DNA of 13,950 nucleotides from positions 1 to 13,950 of the forward strand of contig JARKIF010000491.1 in NCBI GenBank assembly GCA_029378245.1. The letters run 5' to 3'. Positions 7,385-13,950 of this stretch are shown piece by piece. Origin of the DNA: Roridomyces roridus. Taxonomy: Eukaryota; Basidiomycota; Agaricomycetes; Agaricales; Mycenaceae. Under the pieces are notes generated by a model, which was not told the origin of the DNA, ran no database searches, and worked only from the letters and a program-made list of their open reading frames with translations. Every line of letters starts with the position of its first letter. Positions within the stretch are counted from its first letter, which is position 1. The translations under genes and the position numbers were made by a program.

Positions 7385-8202
7385 CGGAGAGATGGTGGTG
7401 GCAGTCGGGAAGGCGCTGGACGGCGGCCGCGCTTATGTCACCCGTGACGACTGATGTCCCTTGCTTCTCACCGTCATCTCTGATCTCTGTGCTGAGCACC
7501 CCTCCCGCAAAAACGAAGGCCTCAAGAGTCGAGAACGGATACTCTTAATCTCAGCGAAACTTCAAGTATCTATTACTGCAGTCTTAGCATTGACTCTTGG
7601 ACAATCGGACCGTGGAGTCGTGGACGCTATCCTGGCCATGACATTGACTGCCAATTGACTGCTCCTCCGCCGGACCTCCAACGTCTCTAGCCAAGCCAAA
7701 GAGCCGATGACCATCTGGTCTGAGTCTGATAGAATTCATTTATCGCAATCATGTATGCAGTCAAGACTCAGGACATCGACATGACACCGCTACATGAATC
7801 GCGGATAGTAAAGACCTCGTGCCCGTGTGTAACAGTGTACATGAGGGACTCGGACAAAAGAACCCCTTCAACGTGCCCAGCATACGTCCATCTCCTCCTC
7901 AAGACCGCTAACCCGGTGTTAATCATCTCATCTCTCGTCTTCCTTTGGACAGTGTCATCTTCCGAACCCGTGCGATTCCCTGGATGGAGATTTCTTTGCA
8001 GACGGCATGTCGTTCTCCCCACCCTGACTCGCTATTGAGGCGTTCCTATCATTCTCGTGTGCTTACCCGTCCGACAAGCTGCTTCCGAGGCGTCAAAAAC
8101 TGTCAAACACCGGGCCTGCCAAGAGCTTCTCCTCAACCGCAAGGGGGTTTTCCCCAGCTTCAAAAGCCAACCGTTCACAGTTCCCTCCTCATCACATTCG
8201 CG
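7385..8202. other. Divergent intergenic region; no gene seen
   Basis: This separates the start of the hydrolase gene (-) from the start of the secreted-protein gene (+), so both promoters should lie here. The short frames present do not resemble proteins and lack plausible splice partners. I could not identify a convincing TATA box. Pyrimidine-rich sequence (TTCCCTCCTC) just upstream of the ATG at 8203 is typical of fungal core promoters and leaders. Confidence 0.4.
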
Positions 8203-8822
8203 ATGCTCTCCAAAGTGAGTCCTCGGTCCAAACTATCCAAAAGTGCATGCACATCGCTCATCACAGCGCCCCTAGCTCGACATCCTCCGCCTCTTGGCCC
8301 TATCAGCCATGGCCACCACCTGCGCCGCGCAACTCGTATCGACGTGTTTCGCTGCTCCGTCCAACCCCAACGATGCGTCTGGCTCCGCCAACTGCACGCG
8401 CTTCGTCAACGCATTCTGCGATGCCGAGGCTCAGGCTGTGTTTAACCCGGATGTGCGTATCTTCCCTCCGTGCTTCTCTCTTCTCCAAGTTCATGAAATG
8501 CACATGCAGGCCCTCCTCTCGCAAGACATGGCCTCGCGCTGCTTCAACATGAACGACGGCCTCAACCGCGCCTGCCACTTCAACGTCGTCAACACCAAAT
8601 CGCCGGATACAGTCGGCACCATCCCGGATAACACCAACTGCAAGGCGGGGCTCAATAATTTGTTTACGGCCCCGAGGTTTTGTGATTTCGTGCGTACCAG
8701 CGCTAGCGTAGTCCTTGATGATCTGATGGCTGATGACTGGCTAGGGCGGCAAGACTTCGGTCGCGGCGTCCAATATGATCGTCTCGGTGGCTATGGCTCC
8801 GGGAGCTTGCTTCACGCTCTAG
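8203..8822 (+). CDS. Small secreted eight-cysteine protein, resembling glycan-binding protein Y3 family
   Basis: Four exons (8203-8214, 8276-8452, 8510-8689, 8745-8822) encode 148 aa. The introns are 61, 57 and 55 nt, all phase 0, with donors GTGAGT, GTGCGT and GTGCGT. The first exon codes only MLSK. Splicing past an in-frame TAG completes a signal peptide (residues 1-22, cleavage predicted after CAA), so the mature protein starts QLVSTC. The mature part has eight cysteines (28, 44, 52, 74, 85, 107, 121, 145), enough for four disulfides, and one N-C-T glycosylation sequon at N43. The patterns CTRFVNAFCD, ASRCFN, FNVVNT and a C-terminal PGACFTL recall the Y3 glycan-binding family of agarics as I remember it. 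That assignment is from motif memory, not a search. The product should be extracellular; a role in defence or cell-surface recognition would be inference. No paralogue lies nearby. Confidence 0.75.
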
Positions 8823-9403
8823 TTGGTTTTGTGAAAGAAGTCCGTGAATGTACCAAAGGAAGGAAATTTGAAGGTCTTGGTCGTCTTCGAACTGTAGCTG
8901 ATGTTGTCTGTTTGGCTTGAACGACTCAATTTTTGTATGACTCGTGTGAAGCCGCTCGCTTTTAGAATATCTATAACAAATGAGCCTGTCTCGTGAGTCG
9001 TGAGTACGCGTGAGTCGTCGGCCCCTTTCATTTAGATTTCCAACAGCCGTGATTCCGCCACAGCATCCGTCCGTCATCCCGTGTACATTCCTTGTGCTGC
9101 TGTTTGAACAAAGGGTGTTCAACATTGGATTTCGGTAAGTAAGTAGGCTCACGAATATTCAACTCAGATGGAACACGACGAATTCGAATGCGCACAGCGG
9201 AGACTTTTCCAGGCTACGTCTTCTGGCACTTCAGCTTTGGCGTTTGCTGGAACCAAGGAACCAGGGAAAGGCCTGTTCGATTCGGGACTGGGTGATGTGA
9301 ATACATCGGAGATGTTCGTTTTGTCTAATACATTATACAAGTCTCACCGTTAGGCGACTTGTCAAACCTATAACTCACAACCTGCCAACTCGTAATAGTG
9401 CAG

Positions 9404-9640
9404 GTTTATCCGAACATCTTGAAGTCCTCGTGGTACCTTCCATCAATGTGTAGATTTGAAGGCGTTGGACCACCTCTCTCGCCTTCCTCGGCTTCGCGCT
9501 GTCTGTCGTTCATGAACATGTGGTGGCATGAGACTCCGAAAGAGAGATGCCATGTTCATTGTTCAACTCTCTCTTTCGGAGTCTTCACGCCTCAAACACC
9601 TTGGTTGTTTGCCCGCGCTCAAAGCATTACAATATCAGTG
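9404..9640 (+). pseudogene. Possible relic of an F-box/leucine-rich protein gene
   Basis: Short runs in shifting + frames resemble leucine-rich repeats of agaric F-box proteins. The first is LSEHLEVLVVPSINV (about 9406-9450), which hits a stop. A two-base-shifted frame then gives LKALDHLSRLPRLRAV (about 9456-9503). A third frame gives SRLKHLGCLPALKAL (about 9588-9632). The order and spacing are sensible, but each run is only about 15 residues, so chance or another leucine-rich family is possible. No F-box motif is visible. If real, it is clearly broken by frameshifts and stops. Confidence 0.25.
9531..9584. repeat. Inverted repeat / hairpin, 16-bp perfect stem
   Basis: AGACTCCGAAAGAGAG at 9531-9546 is the exact reverse complement of 9569-9584, with a 22-base spacer. 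Transcribed RNA from either strand would fold into a stable stem-loop. It lies inside the putative leucine-rich relic, so it may be a later rearrangement such as a templated inverted duplication. Confidence 0.75.
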
Positions 9641-10216
9641 GTCCATGGACGCTACGCCGAACTCCTCGAACAAACGGGAAGGTCTTTTGTTTGGAATTAT
9701 TGCTGAACCTTTAGGTTTGGCTACCCGAGGCATTGTACTTTTTGTCCATCAGTGGCAGTGTATGTACGTAACATATTGATTGACATTCGCCCGGCACTCA
9801 AAACACCTTCCAGCAAACTCCAACCTCGCATGAGCCTCACCGACAAGTCGGCAGTGATTCTCTATAGCCATGCTATTGCAACGGCTCCTCATATTTCAGA
9901 GTTTGCAGATACACTACTTATGGTGGTCATTGCGAGTGTTCGGCACGATGTCCGTGACGTGGGAGGAAGGTGACATTGATCTCCGTTTCCGTTTCCCCCG
10001 GCCGCCTTCCTCACTGTTGTTACAGCGTACTTCCGTGACCCTGGCCTGGCTGCCTTCAGTTCAACTTCAGTTTCATCTTGTTCCTGACTGTTTCCATTCT
10101 GCACATGGTGTGGATTCAGGCGAGATCAAATATTGATCCAACTTCATCGCTCGATCATCGCGTTGATTGATTCCACAGCCACGCCTGTCACACACTAAGT
10201 AACAGTCTCACACCAC

Positions 10217-11846
10217 TTTGAGGGTCCTTGGTGGACAAAACCTGGAATTGTGCAGGGATGTGTGGTTCTTTCTTCAAATCTCAACAAAAGTCTCAAGATC
10301 TTGAAAGATTTGGCTTATTTTGAAAGTTGAATCAAGTTGTTGTAACATCCATTGATATCTTGCTAGTTTTTGCACAATGTGGTATTTCAAGCAGGGTTCA
10401 AATGATATTTTCTGCATTGCAAGGCTGCAAGATCTTGTAAGTCAGACAACAAATGGGAAAGATAAAAAATTGATACTGGAATCACAAATTCTCTGGTGTG
10501 TCACAAGATCTTGGAAGGTTAAAGGCCGCAAGTGTCGGAGCAAATCCCACATGGCAATCATTACGAGTACTTATGTAATGAGCATAGCGAAATGGAATGA
10601 GTAATCGGTTCTTTCAAATTCTGCACCCCATCAGTTGAAAGCGGCTCTCGATCGCGTAAGGTTGATCTCTGCCTTTGTTTGTATTTATTTCTGTGATCTA
10701 TCATTGATCAGTGATTTGTCACATTGTGTCACCATTCTTGATGTCACGGTCAGGCTGCCCGACCGTCACACGTCACGCTGTGACTCCCCCTGCCTCCTCC
10801 CGGGCAATGTCATTTTCAGCCTCAAACAATCCGACTACGACACTATCTCTTCAAATCCCCCACTCCATTGGTTTCATGCAGGATCACTACAATCTAGCGC
10901 CGGGAGGATAGAACATTTGATAAAAGCCTGCGCAGATTAGACATTTCCACAGCGTGCACCCATCTCCTTGGTCGAACCTGCGTGACTCGGAGTTCTGCAC
11001 CCCAATAAGAACCATCGTTTATTTAATAGTCTAGCTCTGGTCCGGACATGGAAAAGACTAACTCCCCAAGCATCTCGAAGGGAGGTCATTTGTGGAGCAG
11101 CATAACTAATGTTTTGATCGAAGGTAATTACTTGGCATCTACATTTTGGATAGAAACTGTTGTGCTGACAGGCCCACTTGTTGAAAAAGTCGGAGCAGCC
11201 CCGTTTCACAGGCGCCGCAAATCAATTGTGTTTACAGGTCCAACAGGGCGCGCTCAGAGGGTTTTGGCAGTCATCAAGGTCGCACTGCACGCATTTATAC
11301 ACAGTCTGGAATCCCAAATTACACAAAATAAGTACGAGTTCTGCCGGAAACGGCATCATGCCAGGTTGATTTTCTGATTGCCACCCACTTGGGCTGCTGA
11401 TCCGTTGGCAGCCGAACCGCCAGGAAACGGATAGATCACACTGTTGCACCCTTCAACATAAAATGATAGATCACAGTAGCGGCTTGAACTTGGCCACCAC
11501 GGCACCACCAACTCTGGTGAGATCTTGCATCCCTATTAGACTTGATGAGCCATATTTTGTCTTTCGATCTTTCAAAATCTTTGAACATTCGCTGCAAATC
11601 AGTGGCCTCAAAATGAATCAGTGGAACTTGCACAAAGTTTCAAGGTCTTGGGGGGGAAGAAAATTCACAAGATCTTGCAAGATGATGATCAAATAATGCC
11701 TGGGCAAGTTGACAATCATCCAATATCTTCCAAGATCTTGAACAAACTGGAAAATCTTGCCAAATCTCGCAAGATCTTCCAAGATGTCACGGAAATGATG
11801 GTGGCGGCAACAAGAAAACACCTTTTGTCCACCAAGGGCCTTCATA
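10217..11846. mobile_element. Non-autonomous DNA transposon, about 1.63 kb, with subterminal CAAGATCTTG repeats
   Basis: The left end (10217-10240) and right end (11823-11846) are imperfect inverted repeats, 21 of 24 bases matching, with a shared perfect 15-base core CCTTGGTGGACAAAA. Possible target duplication CACCAC (10211-10216 and 11847-11852) abuts both ends, but this is a simple-looking sequence. Inside each end, within about 300 bp, the palindrome CAAGATCTTG recurs exactly at 10294, 10428, 10504, 11669 and 11731, with near copies at 11641 and 11770. Such clustered subterminal motifs are usual transposase-binding sites in DNA transposons. No transposase-like ORF occurs in the interior, so the element would need a partner in trans. 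The interior contains a GTCAC-rich patch and a repeated TTCTGCACCCCA (10619 and 10993). The superfamily is not assigned; groups common in agarics with complex subterminal repeats, such as KDZ elements, are candidates. Confidence 0.7.
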
Positions 11847-12060
11847 CACCACCACGACTTTCTGTTCTCGTTTGGTTCTCGTTCAGAAAGACCACCCCCT
11901 CGGACTTCAAGGTGAACTCGCATGGTCCTCTTTCCGCATCCTTGCTCAGACTTCTCGCTCACCAAACCCGTGCTTTATCTGCCCTCCGGCCCAAATGGTA
12001 TGTACCACCGTGTCTCCAATGCCCCTCGATACAGCCCAGCATCTTGATCCCAGAATATAA

Positions 12061-12558
12061 ATGCTGGGCATGCTGGATTTCTATCCTGACTACCACCTCA
12101 GTCGGCCAAGAGCTCAATATCGGCAAGCCTCTCTTGACGCCATGCCGGTCCTGGAGTCCCGCCGTAGGAGTCACACGGTTTTCATCAGCTCGTGGCTGCA
12201 GCCTGATTTGGAGCTGCAACTCGCAGTGCACGATGGAATGATGTCACCCTTGGTGAGTACTCACGGATAAATTGCTTCGCTCAGCGGTTGACATCAGTCC
12301 TCGCAGTCCTATTCGGTGACCAGCCTCACTGTTTCCCTGATGATTCTCCGTGTATACCCCATCCCATCCAATATCGCTGACTTACAGACGCCAAGTATTT
12401 GCCCATCGGTTATAGTGTCTACTCCCCGTTTCCTACGCCATCTTCCCCAGCACTTCACTGCCTCTGATTACTTTTTCGCACAACCTAACCCCACTTTCAA
12501 TTCAGATTCGTCGCCCGCAACACTCGCTCCTCGTCCACGTTCAGTGGTCCAACGGTAA
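12061..12558 (+). CDS. Doubtful hypothetical two-exon ORF
   Basis: An ATG-started frame (12061-12252) ends at a canonical GTGAGT donor. A 54-nt intron with a GGTTGAC-type branch site and GCAG acceptor (12253-12306) joins it, in phase, to an 84-codon open frame ending with TAA at 12556-12558, for 147 aa in all. A TATAAAT lies just before the start, too close for a TATA box of this ATG. No domain, signal peptide or membrane helix is recognised, and composition gives no strong support. A second possible 57-nt in-frame intron ends with GCTGACTTACAG near 12387. It could equally be noncoding sequence beside the transposon. Confidence 0.2.
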
Positions 12559-13400
12559 CACATCTCCCACGCCTCTCAGTCTGACTGTCTGACACAGTAA
12601 TTTTTTATCCTTCTATATTGCTTCAATACCACGGGAAATGCTGGCTCAGATACGACGCCGGGTTACCGTCAATGAAATTCCGTATGCCGGTCACCGCACG
12701 CTGCCCTCATTTCTTAATTTATGAGCGCCGGGAAGTCGCCGAGGAATCTGGTGCACGGGGCGATCCCTCTGTGTGAGTTTGGATGCAGATAAACGCCGGC
12801 GTGCAGCCGGCATTATTGGGCAATATTACGATCCTGGCAGACGCTCATCGAAAACAATCGGACGAATGGTGGCGTGGGTTTCGTTCTTCCGTTTATCTTG
12901 CCTTGTACTCACAAGTCACTGGAATCCTCTGCAACGGCAACGACAAGTGCACGTCGTATTTGATATCTCCTCTCTGTGAAGACGCGCGTGAGTCAAAGGC
13001 AAGAACAAGTTTTTCCATAACCACAGTGGGTGCTGGGATGAAGGCGACTGTTGCATCGTGTTTAGGTGACGTTGCATGCACCCCATGCAGTGCTCGTTGA
13101 GCTGCTAGAGAATGGGCGCGGCGATTTATGACCACCCTTGGACCGACGTTCAGTTTCACCAAGTTGCTCCTGTGCGTCTCGGATATTCCGTGTCACAGTC
13201 GGTGTGTCCCCAGTGTCTTCAGTGATGATTCCCTTCAGACTGTGACCAGTCAGGACACCAGTATCACTACGGGGATCTTGGTATTGTGGATATGTCTTGT
13301 CTTCCATCTGTGCCAATGCCACGGCTTCCTCATCTTCCCTTCACTCCACCGGCCTTGCTGCTCCTCCTGCCGCAGGCCCGCAGCTCTCTGCTGATAGTGA
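12559..13400. other. No gene recognised
   Basis: Short frames occur, for example from an ATG at 12783 to 13100 and an alanine/serine-rich one at about 13297-13506, with some plausible donor sites (GTGAGT near 12988). I could not assemble a consistent spliced gene or recognise a family. Decayed coding sequence is possible. Confidence 0.3.
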
Positions 13401-13950
13401 TGTAGGCCAAGGACTCTCTGCATCAAACCTTGTCTACTCTGTACTTCACCGACGACGTGGCTTCAAAATTGTCAAGCAACCTTGGCTGAGAAGTTGTTCC
13501 GGATAACTCAAGCTCCACCGAACCTCGGTGGCGGAGAGGAATCTGAACGCGCTAATACAGTTTTTACATCGTCTGTTTCAAGAGAGGGTGCGCAGAATCA
13601 TGGTCAATGGACCTGCGAGCAGCCGCCGGTACCGTACCTGCAAGATGGAGGCTCGTGTGTCGTGTACATCAATGGCAGCGGCGACTCAGAAGTCAATCGC
13701 CCGGTCAAGGCAATTGGCCCACCGGCCAGTTTTGCCAGGCACACCAGGGTGAAGGTGAATTGTTGGCGAAACATGTTTTGGCTCGATCTTCCTATGTACA
13801 CTTCTGACGCTGAACCGGCCATTCATCTTTCAAGTGCTAGTGTCTTCTCTTTACTCTCATTCTCCCCACCGGCCGCCAGATGTGTTCACTTGAATGTATT
13901 GTCTCTGATACAAGCAACAGCTGAAGGGAGGGCAAAAGGTTCAGCACCCG
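13401..13950 (+). CDS. Open frame running off the right edge; possible internal exon
   Basis: One + frame is free of stops from 13401 (after TGA 13398-13400) to the end of the window, about 183 codons. The first in-frame ATG is late (around 13770), so if coding it would be an exon with an upstream partner or a decayed gene. The middle part reads like protein (HGQWTCEQPPVPYLQDGG followed by SCVVYINGSG). I recognise no domain. The later portion is Ser/Ala-rich and less convincing. Confidence 0.25.

Larger units (their letters stand above)
8823..10216. other. Intergenic, decayed sequence without an intact gene
   Basis: Apart from the leucine-rich relic near 9400-9640 and its hairpin, I see no gene. 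Near 8993-9018 CGTGAGT recurs three times within about 26 bp. Frames in 9750-10140 are open but short and resemble nothing I recognise. The word GATTCAGGCGAGATC at 10113 recalls the GATTTCARGCGAGT repeat of 695 and 867. Confidence 0.35.

Noticed and set aside
9750..10140. Short + strand frames as a continuation of the leucine-rich relic
   Set aside because: They show no leucine-rich periodicity and no plausible junctions; similarity to any family could not be argued.
10635..10940. 101-codon frame inside the 1.63-kb transposon as a transposase remnant
   Set aside because: No catalytic or zinc-finger motif is visible and the composition is unremarkable.

Overview
The window reads as nuclear DNA of a fungus, most likely an agaric (mushroom-forming) basidiomycete. 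The four genes with recognisable products, plus the end of a fifth, are broken by very short introns (44-70 nt) with GTGCGT, GTGAGT or GTAAGT-type donors and CAG/TAG acceptors. The products are also typical of that group: a bHLH-zipper regulator, a single-pass membrane protein with a basic cytoplasmic tail, an alpha/beta-hydrolase of the GDSAGG type, and a small secreted eight-cysteine protein. I name no species.

Layout. Positions 3-128 hold the last 41 codons of an unidentified + strand gene that enters from the left. Positions 129-1413 hold no gene but are full of diverged repeats. From 1414 to 2882 (- strand) is a four-exon bHLH-zipper transcription factor. From 2883 to about 5170 is a repeat-rich gap. 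It holds a textbook miniature inverted-repeat transposon (3630-3918: 50-bp perfect terminal repeats, 7-bp target duplication) and several hairpins shaped like the T-arm of a tRNA. A + strand gene for a small membrane protein lies at about 5245-5924. An alpha/beta-hydrolase gene lies at 6157-7384 (- strand); it is convergent with the membrane-protein gene and has a 2-base frame break in an AG run. A + strand gene for a secreted cysteine-rich protein, resembling the Y3 glycan-binding family, lies at 8203-8822.

The right half (8823-13950) is mostly mobile-element debris and decayed sequence. It holds a possible leucine-rich/F-box relic near 9400-9640 with a strong hairpin inside it, and a 1.63-kb non-autonomous DNA transposon (10217-11846) whose ends carry repeated copies of the palindrome CAAGATCTTG. 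It also holds a doubtful two-exon ORF (12061-12558) and an open frame that runs off the right edge.

The genes do not form a pathway or operon; they look like unrelated neighbours separated by transposon-rich DNA. The most unusual signals are: (1) at least ten dispersed, same-strand hairpins with a 7-nt TTCRANY loop and covarying 5-bp stems, as in tRNA T-arms; (2) GCTGA/TCAGC motifs spaced exactly 10 bp apart through the miniature transposon; (3) a transcription-factor gene whose unspliced frame stays open through two introns, gains a hydrophobic segment and ends at the same stop codon.
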